Positions 40,471-52,087 of a stretch of DNA of 64,000 nucleotides are shown here, piece after piece. The stretch spans positions 3,973,467-4,037,466 of the forward strand of contig CP104974.1 in the NCBI GenBank assembly GCA_025452255.1, in the 5' to 3' direction. Position numbers and translations under genes: made by a program. Below the pieces are notes generated by a model. That model was not told the DNA's origin, ran no database searches, and saw only the letters and a list, made by a program, of their open reading frames with translations. The stretch's first letter is position 1. Every line of letters starts with the position of its first letter. The DNA comes from Devosia sp. A8/3-2. GTDB taxonomy: Bacteria; Pseudomonadota; Alphaproteobacteria; Rhizobiales; Devosiaceae.

Positions 40471-40518
40471 CTTTAGCAATTTTTTAAAGTGGCTGCAACC
40501 GACCGGCCAAATCACCAC
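40471..40518 (-). promoter_or_regulatory. SAM-II riboswitch aptamer
   Basis: Minus strand reads GTGG-TGATTT-GGCCGG-TCGG-TTGCA-GCCAC-TTTAAA-AAATT-GCTAAAG. The conserved SAM-II blocks TGATTT, TTGCA, CCAC pairing with GTGG, TTAAA and GCTAAA are all present in the right order for the H-type pseudoknot. It lies just upstream of metZ, the usual target in alphaproteobacteria. Confidence 0.9.
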
Positions 40519-40605
40519 TGGGCTGTGATCTAAGGCCAATTGCCTGTTGGCGTCAATTGCAGGGATTGGTAGGGACTAAGCCCTCGATACGCATGCGAAG
40601 GTAAC

Positions 40606-41716
40606 ATGGACAAGCAGCAGGCCCGGCCGCAGGGCGTGTTTCCGGCGCGATTGATCGAAAAGCTGGCGCATGAGGGCGCAATCATCTCGGCGCGCCCCTT
40701 CGATCACGATCAGGTGCAGCCGGCGAGTCTCGACCTGCGACTGGGCGATGTCGCCTATCGCGTGCGCTCCAGCTTCCTGCCCGGCCCCAGCCATTCGGTG
40801 GCCGAACGCATCGAAGCGCTCAAGCTGCATGAGATCGATCTCAAGAACGGCGCCGTGCTGGAGCGCGGCTGCGTGTATCTGGTGCCGCTGCAGGAGAGCT
40901 CGGACCTGCCCGACGCGGTCAGCGCCTCGGCCAATCCCAAAAGCTCGACGGGGCGGCTCGATGTGTTTACCCGCGTCATTGGCGATCGCGCGCGGGTTCG
41001 ACCAGATGCCCGAGGGCTATAAGGGCCCGCTTTATCTCGAAGTCAGCCCGCGCACCTTCCCGGTGCTGGTGCGGACCGGATCGCGGCTGAGCCAGATGCG
41101 GTTCCGCTCGGGCGATACAAGGCTGTCCATCGCCGAACACCGGGCGCTGCATGACTCGGACACTCTGGTATTTGGCGGCCGTTATCCGGTCGGGGAAGGC
41201 ATTGCGCTGTCTATCGACCTCAAGGGCGATGGCCGCAACGGGCTGATCGGGTTCCGCTCCAAGCGGCATACGGCGGTGGTCGATGTCGACAAGAAGGCAG
41301 CGCTCGATGTGCTGGATTTCTGGGAGCCGCTGACCAATCGCGGGCGGGAAGAGCTGATCCTCGACCCCGACGAATTCTACATTCTGGTCAGCGACGAGGC
41401 GGTGCATGTGCCGCCTTCGCATGCTGCTGAAATGGTGCCGTTCGATCCGCTGGTGGGCGAATTCCGCGTGCACTATGCCGGCTTTTTCGACCCCGGCTTC
41501 GGGCATTCGCCGGCAGGCGGCAGCGGTAGCCGGGCGGTGCTCGAAGTGCGCAGCCGCGAAGTGCCGTTCCTCTTGGGGCATGGCCAGACCATTGGCCGGC
41601 TGATCTATGAAACGCTCGCCGAGGCGCCGGACCGGCTTTACGGCACGGCTTTGGGCTCCAATTATCAGGCCCAGACCCTCAAGCTTTCCAAGCATTTCAG
41701 GCCGTATACGCCCTAA
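40606..41716 (+). CDS. dcd: 2'-deoxycytidine 5'-triphosphate deaminase (long alphaproteobacterial form), one frameshift
   Basis: Deaminates dCTP to dUTP for dTTP supply, about 370 aa. The N-terminal half reads QPASLDLRLGDVAYRVRSSF, the characteristic dCTP deaminase/dUTPase core, with DRARFDQMPEGYKGPLYLEV after correction and TLVFGGRYPVGEGIALSIDL; the C-terminal half repeats the fold (GEFRVHYAGFFDPGFGHSPA). A G is inserted near 40996 (GCGCGGGTTCGACC). Divergent from metZ. Confidence 0.88.
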
Positions 41717-41732
41717 GCCAGCACACCCACCG

Positions 41733-41820
41733 GGTCTCTCTCGGGCTTGGCCCGAGAGCCATTCTCAACTTGGCGCTGGCGGGGAGAGGTCCTCGGGTCA
41801 AGCCCGAGGAAAATGCGGTG
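41733..41820. repeat. REP-like mirrored pair (CTCGGG family)
   Basis: TCTCTCGGGCTTGGCCCGAGAG near 41736 and CCTCGGGTCAAGCCCGAGG near 41790, flanked by AAATGCGGTGG. Same family as 2504 and 35416. Confidence 0.75.
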
Positions 41821-41926
41821 GGGAGGAGGCTGCAGGGAAAGGGACATCCCAATCCTGATTGCAAAGGAGCCATGCCGAAATGGGGCATGGACAGAAGGCG
41901 GGTTGAGGCTTACATCGCCAATATAA

Positions 41927-41938
41927 GTAGCATGCTAC
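41927..41938. promoter_or_regulatory. Candidate MarR operator
   Basis: GTAGCATGCTAC, a perfect 12-bp palindrome in an AT-rich stretch, 19 bp before the marR ATG. The size and position fit a MarR dimer site. Confidence 0.6.
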
Positions 41939-41956
41939 ATTGTATTGGTCTACATA

Positions 41957-42424
41957 ATGGCTTCGAACTCTAATCTGCTGCGCATCATTGGCCGGGTCGG
42001 CCGGGAATTGAGCACGGGCTTTGATGCCCAGCTCAAGGGCTCAGGGCTGACCTCGGCGCGCCCGCGTGCTGTTGCAATTGGTGCGCAGCCCCGAAGGGGT
42101 GAGCCGAGGCAGCAGTGACCGAATTTCTGGGTGTCAGAACACCCCACTGCCGTGCGGATATTGGATGGGCTGGAGAGCTCGGGCCATATCCGTCGCCAGC
42201 CGGCGCCGTATGATCGCCGCGCCAAGCTGATCATGCTGACCGACGCCGGACGGCCGCTGGCCGAACAGGTTGGCGTGCTGACCGACGGGCTCAATGCGCA
42301 GCTGATGGATGGACTGAGCGCCGTTGATATTGCGACCACCAGCCGGATTCTGACGACGCTGCTGGAGCGCATCGAAGCGCTGAAGCCGCCGGTCAGCGAC
42401 GAGCTTGGGGAGCGCGTGTCATGA
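41957..42424 (+). CDS. MarR-family regulator, three frameshifts
   Basis: Winged-helix regulator, about 155 aa. N-terminus LLRIIGRVGRELSTGFDAQL. After correction, LLQLVRSPEGVSQAAVTEFL, VEHPTAVRILDGLESSGHIR and RLAKLIMLTDAG-type wing (RAKLIMLTDAGRPLAEQV). Breaks near 42065 (extra C), 42105 (CCAGGC read CCGAGGC) and 42135 (GTCGAACAC read GTCAGAACAC). The stop overlaps the MFS gene as ATGA. It probably represses the pump. Confidence 0.84.
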
Positions 42425-44066
42425 ACGAGCACGCCCCCATTGCCGTGGCGGCACCGGCCCCTACCCCTGCTGGCCCGCCGGGCATGGCCCCCTTTGTGGC
42501 CAAGTCGCCGCTGTGGAACATGGTCTATGTGATCAGCTCAATCGTGCTGGGCATTACCCGGGGGCTGGGGCTTAATCTGGTCACCGCCAATTTGACGGGG
42601 CTGCAGGCCTCGTTCGGCGCGACCGCCACCGAAATGGCTTGGCTGCCGACCGTTTATTTTGCCACCAATATGACCGGCACGATCGTCATGTTCAAAATCC
42701 GCAGCCAGTTCGGCATGCGGCGTTTTGCCGAGCTGGGCATTATTGTCTATGCGCTGATCGTTTTGGCGCATCTGTTCGCCCATGATCTGCAATCGGCCAT
42801 CTGGGTGCGGGCGATCATGGGGATTGCCGCTGCCCCGCTGAGCACGCTGGCGTTTTTCTACATGCTCGAATGGCTACCGCCGGCCAAGAAGCTGACCATC
42901 GGGCTGTGCTTCGGCATGCTGGGCAGCAGCCTGTCACTGCCACTGGCCCGCGTCATCTCGCCGGATCTGCTGGCCATGGGCGATTGGCAGGGGCTCTATA
43001 TGGTCGAGGCGGGGCTGGCTTTGGTGAGTCTGGCCATCGTGTTCCTCGTGCCGCTGGTGCCGCTGCCGCGTGCAAAAGTGTTCGACAAGGATGACATTGT
43101 CAGCCTGCCGCTGATGGCAACGGGCTTTGCCTGCATGGCCATCGTGCTGGGCATGGGCCGCGTCTATTGGTGGCTCGAAGCGCCGTGGATCGGCGTGTTG
43201 CTAGCCGTGGGCATTGGTTCGCTGGTGCTGTTTTGCTCGGTCGAACTGCACCGCAAGAACCCCATTATCGACCTGCGCTGGCTGTTCAGCCGCGATATGC
43301 TGATCTTTGCCGGCTCCTTGATCGTCATCCGCCTGTTGCTATCCGAGCAATCGGTGGGGGTATTTGGCTTGTTCACCGTGCTCAACCTGCAGAATGATCA
43401 ATTGATCGGCTTGTTCAGCATTGTCAGCGTGGCCACATTCGCGGCCACGGCGGGGTTGAGCATGGTGATGAAGCCTGCGCGCACGCCGCTGTTCCACCTG
43501 ACCGCGCTGGTGCTGATCGCCATTGCCGCCCGGATGGACTCCCAAAGCACGGTGCTCAGTCGCCCCGAGCAATTCTTTGTCAGCCGGGCGCTGATCGGGA
43601 TGGCGACGGGCCTGTTCCTGCCACCGGCCATGCTGCATGGCTTTTTGCGGGCGCTGGCGCAGGGGCCGCAATATATCCTGTCGTTCCTCACCGTGTTCCT
43701 GACCAGCCAAACCCCGGGGGTCTGTTGGGGTCGGCCATATTCGGCAGCTTTGTGACCCTGCGCGAGCAGTTCCATTCCAATGTGATCGCGCAAGGCATTA
43801 CCCTGCTCGATCCGCTGGTGGTGCAACGCGTGCAGGCCTATGGCGGCGCCTATGCCCGCGTATTGACCGACCCGGCGCAGCGTGACGCCAAGGGGCTGGC
43901 CCTGCTGGGCCAATCGGCCACCCAGCAGGCCAATGTGCTGGCCTATAATGATTTGTTCCTGCTGATTTTCGCGGCAACGCTGGCAACCATCGCCGTACTG
44001 CTCACCCATATGGCGCTTGCTGCTTTGAGCAAGCCTGCCACCCCGCCCCGAGCGCAACCCGCCTGA
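42421..44066 (+). CDS. EmrB/QacA-type MFS transporter, one frameshift
   Basis: Drug:H+ antiporter of the DHA2 group with about 14 membrane helices, about 548 aa. IVLGITRGLGLNLVTANLTG, MAWLPTVYFATNMTGTIVM, RAIMGIAAAPLSTLAFFYML and LNLQNDQLIGLFSIVSVATF are visible. One G is missing near 43717 (ACCCCGGGGGGTCTG). Downstream EmrA-like adaptor makes a tripartite pump. Substrate unknown. Confidence 0.86.
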
Positions 44067-44088
44067 TACCGACCTGAAAGACCAAACT

Positions 44089-45138
44089 ATGCGCATCAAA
44101 GAACTTGTTCTGTCCAAGGCCACAATCCCTGCCGTGCTGGCCGGCCTCATCGGCATTGGCGCAGTGCTCTATGCACGGCAATTGCCGCCCTTCACCACCA
44201 GCGTGCAGAGCACCAATAATGCCTATGTCAAAGGCCGCGTGACGCTAATTGCGCCGCAGCTGGCGGGCTATGTCGTGGCCGTGCCGGTGACCGATTATAA
44301 GAGTGTGCACAAGGGCGATGTGCTGGTGCAGCTGGATGACCGCATCTATGTCCAGCAATTGGCGCAGGCAGAGGCGGCCTTGCTGCAGCAGCAGAATGCG
44401 CTGGCCAATTACGACCAGAATTATGCCTCCAAGCAAGCCAGCGTCGATCTGGCCAAGGCGCAGCTGACGGCTGCGCAGGCCGCCTTGAGCAAGGCGCAGG
44501 CGGATGCGGCGCGCACGGATTCCCTCCTCGCTTCGGGCCTGTCGCCGCAATCGACGGTCGATCAGGTGCATTCGGCATTGGCGCAGGCGCAGTCGAGCGT
44601 CGACCGTGCCACGGCCTCGGTCAGCATTGCCGAGCAGAACCTGTCGCTGGTCGAAGGCGGCAAGCCGGCGCTGGAAGGCGCGGTCAAGGGCGCCGAAGCC
44701 AGTGTGGAGCTGGCGCGGATCAATATTTCCAACACCCGGGTCGTAGCGCCGGTCGATGGCGTGCTGGGCGAAGTCACCGCGCGCTCGGGCCAATATGTGT
44801 CGATCGGCACGCAGCTGACCTCGGTGACGCCGCCCCAGACCCGGGTGATCGCCAATTTCAAGGAAACCCAGCTGGCGGGGATCAGCGTGGGGCAAGAGGC
44901 TAATATCAAGGTCGACGCGCTCGGCTATGGTGCGCTGACCGGCCACATCTCGGAGATTTCCCCGGCCGCGGGCTCGGAATTCAGCGTGCTCAAGCCCGAC
45001 AATGCCACCGGCAATTTTACCAAGATCGCCCAGCGCATTCCGGTGCGGATCGAGCTGGACGCGGGCCGAGACTCGGCAGCGCGGCTATTGCCGGGCATGT
45101 CGGTAGAAGTCTCCGTGGACACGGCAACGACGCTTTAG
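44089..45138 (+). CDS. EmrA-like HlyD adaptor protein
   Basis: 349 aa, intact. N-terminal anchor (IPAVLAGLIGIGAVLYARQL), lipoyl half ITLIAPQLAGYVVAVPV-type segment (VTLIAPQLAGYVVAVPVTDY), long coiled coil (residues 85-195), second half TRVVAPVDGVLGEVTARSGQ and beta-barrel. It connects the MFS pump to an outer-membrane channel not seen here. 22 bp after emrB. Confidence 0.88.
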   Translation: MRIKELVLSKATIPAVLAGLIGIGAVLYARQLPPFTTSVQSTNNAYVKGRVTLIAPQLAGYVVAVPVTDYKSVHKGDVLVQLDDRIYVQQLAQAEAALLQQQNALANYDQNYASKQASVDLAKAQLTAAQAALSKAQADAARTDSLLASGLSPQSTVDQVHSALAQAQSSVDRATASVSIAEQNLSLVEGGKPALEGAVKGAEASVELARINISNTRVVAPVDGVLGEVTARSGQYVSIGTQLTSVTPPQTRVIANFKETQLAGISVGQEANIKVDALGYGALTGHISEISPAAGSEFSVLKPDNATGNFTKIAQRIPVRIELDAGRDSAARLLPGMSVEVSVDTATTL

Positions 45139-45241
45139 GCCTGCCCTTAAAGCGGGGGCTTGCGATCTCTTTACGATCGCAGGCCTTCGCAGCGGGACCG
45201 GCTTGACGGCGGCAGCGATTTCCCGCATCTAGAACGCCGTT

Positions 45242-45316
45242 GCGGGTGTAGCTCAATGGTAGAGCAGAAGCTTCCCAAGCTTACGACGAGGGTTCTGATT
45301 CCCTTCACCCGCTCCA
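45242..45316 (+). tRNA. tRNA-Gly (anticodon CCC) with an extra base in the T-loop
   Basis: Acceptor GCGGGTG/CACCCGC, anticodon loop TTCCCAA, encoded CCA. The T-arm reads AGGG-TTCTGATT-CCCT. The loop has 8 nt instead of 7, because the universal TTCGATT contains an inserted T. A real tRNA with such a loop would be non-functional, so this is the strongest evidence that the C|GA insertions are sequence artefacts. Confidence 0.94.
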
Positions 45317-45332
45317 GCCCATCCAGCCGATG

Positions 45333-46415
<1,083 letters not shown>

Positions 46416-46420
46416 GGTGA

Positions 46421-47248
46421 TTATCCTTTGACGGCGCCAGCAGTCATCCCCGCTACGATGTGCCGGTTGAAGAACAGGAAGACCAGCAGGGGCGGGATGG
46501 TGATCAGCAGAATATTGGTGAAGAGCAGATTGTAGGACGTGTTGAACTGGCTCTGGAAATTATAGAGCGTCAGCTGCACCGTCGCATTGGCATTGCCCGG
46601 CAGGTAGTAGAGCGGGTTGGTGAAGTCGTTGAACACGCCCACCGATTGCACCACGATATTGGTGACGGTGACCGGCCAGAGCAGCGGCAGGATGATGCGG
46701 AAGAACACATCGAACGGACGAGCGCCGTCGATGATGGCGGCTTCATCCAGCTCGCGCGGAATGGTGGCGATGAAGGCGCGGTAGAGGATGATCGAGAACG
46801 GCAGGCCATAGGCCACTTCGATCAGCACCGGGCCATGCAGCTTACCGAACAGGCCAATGCCCTGCAGCAGCCAGATGGTGGGAACCACGGCGGGCGGGAT
46901 CATCAGGCCCGCCAGGATCAGGAATTCGATCAGCCCATTCCAGCGCGTCTTGCGGCGGGCCAGCACGAAACCGACCATGGCCGCGAAGATGACCGGGAGG
47001 GTCACGCTGGCCACGGTGAGGATGGTGGAATTGATGAAGGCGGTGAGCAGCATCCAATTGCGGGTGGTGACCACCTCGACAATGTTGTTCCACAGATGGA
47101 AACCGTCGGGCCAGGAGAAATCGAGCAGGGTGGCCTGCTGCTTGTTCTTGAACGCGGTCAGGATGATGAAGGCGAAGGGCACAAGGAAGACCAATGCCGA
47201 GACCGGGATGGCGATGATGCCGAGAAAGATCGATGGCCGGGATTTCAT
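46421..47248 (-). CDS. Carbohydrate ABC permease (MalG type)
   Basis: 275 aa, intact, six helices. EAA loop near RELDEAAIIDGARPFDVFFR. N-terminal helix FLGIIAIPVSALVFLVPFAF. ATGA overlap with the upstream permease gene. Confidence 0.9.
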   Translation of the reverse strand: MKSRPSIFLGIIAIPVSALVFLVPFAFIILTAFKNKQQATLLDFSWPDGFHLWNNIVEVVTTRNWMLLTAFINSTILTVASVTLPVIFAAMVGFVLARRKTRWNGLIEFLILAGLMIPPAVVPTIWLLQGIGLFGKLHGPVLIEVAYGLPFSIILYRAFIATIPRELDEAAIIDGARPFDVFFRIILPLLWPVTVTNIVVQSVGVFNDFTNPLYYLPGNANATVQLTLYNFQSQFNTSYNLLFTNILLITIPPLLVFLFFNRHIVAGMTAGAVKG

Positions 47249-48158
47249 TCGTGACCCTGCTTGCGGTTGAGGAACATGGTCAGCGGCACGACCAGATGCC
47301 GATCAGCACGAAGAGCACGACATTGCCGGCGGTGGACAGGCCATAAAAGCCGGCTCGGTATTGCTTGTAGATCACCGAGGCGATGGTGTCGGAGGCAAAG
47401 CCCGGGCCGCCTCGGGTCATGGCCCAGATCAGATCGAAGGTGCGCAAGCCCCCGATAAAGCTCAGGATAATGACGGTGGCGGTGGCGGGGCGGCTCAAGG
47501 GCAGCGTCACGTAGAGGAAGTTCTGCCACTTGGTGGCGCCGTCGATGCGGGCGGCTTCGTAATAATCCTTAGGAATGGCGACGATGCCGGCAATGTAGAT
47601 GACGGTGGCCGGGCCCACGCCCTTCCACACATCGACCAAAGCCACCGAGAACAAAGCCAGCCGCGGATCGACCAGCCAGCCCGGCCCCTTGATGCCGAAC
47701 AGGGCCGGGGTATCGTTGATCATGCCCCGGGTGGGATGCATCAGGACGGTGAAGGTGATGCCGACGCCGACGGTGGAGACCAGAACGGGGAAGAACACCA
47801 CCGAGCGCAGATAGCCGCGCCCCATGATTGCCGAGGTCAGCAGCAGCGCCAGCAGCATGCCGAGCACGACCTTGAGCCCGGAAGTCACCGCGGCATAGAG
47901 CACGGTATTGACCGGGCCTTGCACGAGGAACGGTTCGCGGAAGAACTGCGCGAAATTGTCCAGCCCTATGAAGGTGGAGTTGAACAGCGTCCAGCGGGTG
48001 AGGCTGAAATAGAGCGAGGCGAAGGTGGGCGCCAGGAACAGCACGCCATAGATCAGCGCCGCCGGCAGGAAAAACCAGCCCGGATAGGGCGAACGGCGGA
48101 TCGCCCTGCTACCGCCATGCGATAGGGCAGAACCCGCTTCAGACAATACGGTCATCAC
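47245..48158 (-). CDS. Carbohydrate ABC permease (MalF type), frameshift near the end
   Basis: About 304 aa, six helices; WFFLPAALIYGVLFLAPTFA opens the domain, and the EAA motif lies in DYYEAARIDGATKWQNFLYV. The frame breaks near 47295: GGCATCCTGGTC read GGCATCTGGTC (CCTGG site). Corrected end is VPLTMFLNRKQGHE. Confidence 0.9.
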
Positions 48159-48222
48159 CGTTCCTCCTCGAACAGAGCGCGGCCCGGAGCGCAGAAACTC
48201 CGGGCCGCCCGATCACAAGCGC

Positions 48223-49517
48223 TTACCAACCGGGCAGGCCGAGCTGCTGAGCCTGCTTGCGAACATCCTCGTCATAGAGCGCGGCGCCGTCAGCGGCAGG
48301 GCGGAAGCCCGAGCCGACCTCCACGGTGATCTGTTCGAGCGCCGGACCCTTGATGGGCGAGAGGAATTCCAGCGCCGGGGCGTTCTGGCCGCCTTCGGCG
48401 AAGTAGGGCAGCATGTCGGTCACGGCCGGCGGCACGTCGGCGGGCAGCGTGCAACCATTGATCAGGTAGGGCCCGGAGGCACCACCCGCGAGGGTCTGAG
48501 CTTCGCAACCCGGGACGCTGGCGATGAAGGCGACGAATTTCTTGGCCGCATCCAGATTGGGCGTGGTCTGGGGAATATAGACGCCATCGGGCATCCAGAC
48601 GGTGAGACCATTGAGCTCGGCTTCGTCACCCGGCTGGGCGAAGAAACCCACATCCCGGATATTGTCGGGATAGGCCTGTGCCAATGCGGTGGTCGCAAAG
48701 CTCAGCATTGGATAATGGGCGCCCTCACCCAGAGCGATCATGCGGATGCCGTCGTCATATTTGGCGGCGCCGAAATCCTCGTTGAAGAAGCCGGCATCGT
48801 GGGCTTCCTGCAGTTTTTCAAAGCCGCGCAAGGCTGCCGGATCGGTGGCGAACTTGGCTTCGTTGGCCGTATAGCGGCTGGCGAATTGCGGGTCCTTGGC
48901 TTGGACGTTGAAAAAGTCGGCCAGCACGAACAGCTGGCTGGTCCAGTGTCGCCATAGGTCTGGATCACGGCGACCTTGCCGGCGGCCTTGATCTTTTCGT
49001 TATTGGCCATGAACTCGGCCCGAGTCGTGGGGACGGACAGGCCCAGTTCTTCGTAGATTTTCTTGTTGTAATAGATGCCGCCAGCCATGGCCGCCTGCGC
49101 AGGCGCGCCGCGAATGGTGCCGTCAGGCGCGGTCACGACCGGCTTGAAGCTGGCCTGCACATCGGCCTGCCGTGGCTCATTGGTGAGATCGACCGAGAAT
49201 TGCTGGGGATTGATCGCTCGGAAAAGCGAGCCGGAATTATAGAGGAACACATCGGCCATGGCGCCGGTAGCCAGCCGCGTCTTGATCAGGTTATCGCCTT
49301 CCGAGCCGCCGGGCCGGGTCTCGATATCGACATTGATATCGGGATTGGCGGCCTCGAAGGCCTTGACCACTTCGTCGGCAATGACTCGGTTTTCCGGCCC
49401 GCTGGGGATCAGATAGGTGAGATTGATGCTTTGCGCGAAGGCGGCGCCCGATAGGGCAGTCACCGTCAACAGGCTGGCGGCCGGGCCGGTCAGCATTCTG
49501 GTGGTCTTGTTCAACAT
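48223..49517 (-). CDS. Carbohydrate solute-binding protein, one frameshift
   Basis: Periplasmic binding protein for the importer, about 430 aa. Signal peptide (LTVTALSGAAFAQS), then LTYLIPSGPENRVIADEVVK and GGIYYNKKIYEELGLSVPTT. One base is missing near 48945 in GACAC-TGGACC (expected YGDTWTSQLFVL). It ends QLGLPGW. The start overlaps the rhamnosidase stop, so they are cotranscribed. Confidence 0.89.
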
Positions 49518-51938
49518 AGTTTCCTCCCATGTTTATCTGGCCCGAAGCGGGCAGAATTCTCCTCCGCGCCGCCTATGGCGTGCGCATTGACTCTGGATTT
49601 GGCGAAGGCCTGATGTTCAGGCGCTTGGTAGGTGAAGGTGACGCGGTGGGAACCGGCCGCCAGTTCGCGGTCTGCGCCGCTTTGGTGGGGCTGGCCATCG
49701 ACAGTCACATCACGATATTCGGCCGGTAGTCGCAGCACGCCGCATGCCGGCCGGCACTTCGATGTCATAGCGGACCCGGTTACCATCCGGGGTCCAGGCG
49801 GCGCGGATGATACCTTGGGCGCTGTCATGGCTGGCCGCGACAGGCGAGAGTTCGGCAATGATGGTCGGCGCGAAGACCACTGTGGCAAAGCCGGGATCGT
49901 TGGCATCGGGCTGGAAGCCGGCGACGCCTTCTGAACAGCCATTGGCACACCGCGCCATAGGCATAGTGATTGTAGGAATTCATCTGCGGATTGTAGATCG
50001 AGCCATCGGCTCGGATGGCGTCCCAGCGTTCCCAGATCGTGGTGGCGCCTTTTGACTCGGTAGAGCCAGCCGGGCACTTCTTCCCGGAGGAACACGGCGG
50101 CGGCGAGCCCGGGTTCGCCGATTTTGACCAAAGCGGGCAGCAAAGCCGGGGTGCCGATAAAGCCGGTGCCGATGCGGCCTTCGGCGCGGGCAATGGTCGA
50201 TTTGAAATAGTGCTTGGCGGCTTCGATATGCTCGTCCGGGATCAGATCGTGCAGGAAGGCCAGGGCATAGGAGGTCTGGTCGTCGTAGCAGAGGCGGCCC
50301 GAGGCGGTGATGAATTCGCGGGCAAAGGCGGCCTTCACTTCGGCAGCCATTTTCGTCATGCGGGCGGCCAGAGCGGTGTCGCCGGTGACGGTGGCGATGC
50401 GGCCGACCAGACTGCTGGTGATGAACAGATAAATGGTCGCTGCGGCATCGTCGCCAATGGTGGGCAACGGCTTGGCCGAGGGGCCCTTGGGCTGCAGCCA
50501 ATCCCCGAACGAGAAGCCGCGACCGCCCCAGAAGCGGGGTGGATTGACGATGGGGCCATCGCTGATCGACCAGACGAAGTCGACCCATTTGGTCATGGCG
50601 GGCAGCGCCTCGCGCAGAATATTGGCGTCGCCATAATGTAGATAGAGCTGCCGGGGCACGATGGCGATGGCGTCGCCCCAGCCGGTGCTGCCGAAGAAAC
50701 CGGGATAGTGCTCGGGCTGCTGCCGGGTGGGATCGGGCACGACATGAGGCACGGCGCCATCGGGGCGCTGTTCGACGATGACGTCGTGGATCCACTTGGT
50801 GAGGAAGTCGTGGCTGTCGCCGAGATAGCAGGCCGTGCCAGCAAAGACCTGCGCATCGCCGGTCCAGCCCAGACGTTCGTCGCGCTGCGGGCAATCCGTG
50901 GGCACTTCGATGAAATTGGCGCGCTGGCTCCAGAGGGTGTTGAGTACCAGCCGGTCGACCAAAGGATTGCCGGAGGTGAAGCTGGCTTTGGCTTCGGTCA
51001 CCGAGCTGATCGGCACGGCCTCAATAGCGGTAATGCGGGCATTGCCGGAAATGGTGATCCGGGCATAGCGGAAGCCCCGGAAGGTGAAATGGGGCCGATA
51101 CTGCTCTTCGCCCGTGCCGACCAAGGTGTAGTCGATGCGGGCGGCGGCGGTGCGGTAATTGCCATTGTAGAACGCGCCGTCCTGATCGAGCACTTCGGCA
51201 TGTTCGACGCTAACGGTGGCGCCGGCTTCGCCGATGACCGTGAAGGCGACATAGCCACCCATGTTCTGGCCGAAATCGTAGACCATGCGGCCTGCGTCAT
51301 CGGCCCATGACTTGATCACCGGCAGCGGCGATAGCTCGCGCACCGGGGTAGTTTCGTGCGGAATGAGAATGGCGGGATCGAAGGGCAAGGCCTCTGTACC
51401 GGCAGACACTTTGGGCGCGATGCGGGCATCGAAGACTTCGCCAAAATAGATGCCGGACTTGCGGATCGGCAGTTCGCCGCTCTGCCAGCTGGCGTCGGTG
51501 ACGAGCAAGGGATCAGCACCGCCGCTGCGCAGCTCGGCAATAGCGGCGATCTTGTCGCCCTAGTGTTGAAGATGGGATGCTCGCCCCACATCATCTGCGA
51601 GCGCAGCCAGCCATCGGCCAGCCAGATTTCGATGTGGTTTTTGCCCGCCACCAGCAGATCGGCCACGGCATAGGTCTGGTAGCTCAGGCGGGCATCATAG
51701 CTGGTCCAGCCCGGGGTCAGCAGGTCATTGCCGACGCGCTTGCCATTGATGAAGCAGCGATAAAGGCCCAGCGCGCTGATGCGCAGCACCTCGTCGCCCG
51801 CCACGGCGGACAGCTCGAAATCCTTGCTGATGAAGGAGGCGGGGGTTTCCACGCCCCGGTCGGCCGGGGGTGGACCATCTGCGCGACCCAGCTGGCATGG
51901 GCCCGGTTCGGCGCGTGCTTGTCCCGGATATCGTGCAT
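49511..51938 (-). CDS. Alpha-L-rhamnosidase (GH78), about five frameshifts
   Basis: Inverting glycosidase that removes terminal rhamnose, about 809 aa. N-terminal carbohydrate-binding region (LRISALGLYRCFINGKRVGN, WLADGWLRSQMMWGEHPIF) and the catalytic (alpha/alpha)6 barrel with EVPTDCPQRDERLGWTGDAQ (acidic catalytic cluster) and TGWGDAIAIVPRQLYLHYGD. Breaks near 51848, 51562, 50049 (A-run), 49931 (CCTTCGAACAG read CCTTCTGAACAG) and 49737. ATG at 51938. No signal peptide is evident, so action may be cytoplasmic after import. Confidence 0.88.
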
Positions 51939-52087
51939 GGCATTCTCCCCTCTGGCTCGGTAGTTTCCGAGTGTGTACTGTTCTACGTATAGCGTTCTAC
52001 ATTTTCATTTGTTTGGCAATAGGCGTTTGCAGCGAATAATGACACAAGGTGAAATGGCCCGATTTGAAAGGGCCGAAAGGCATTTGA

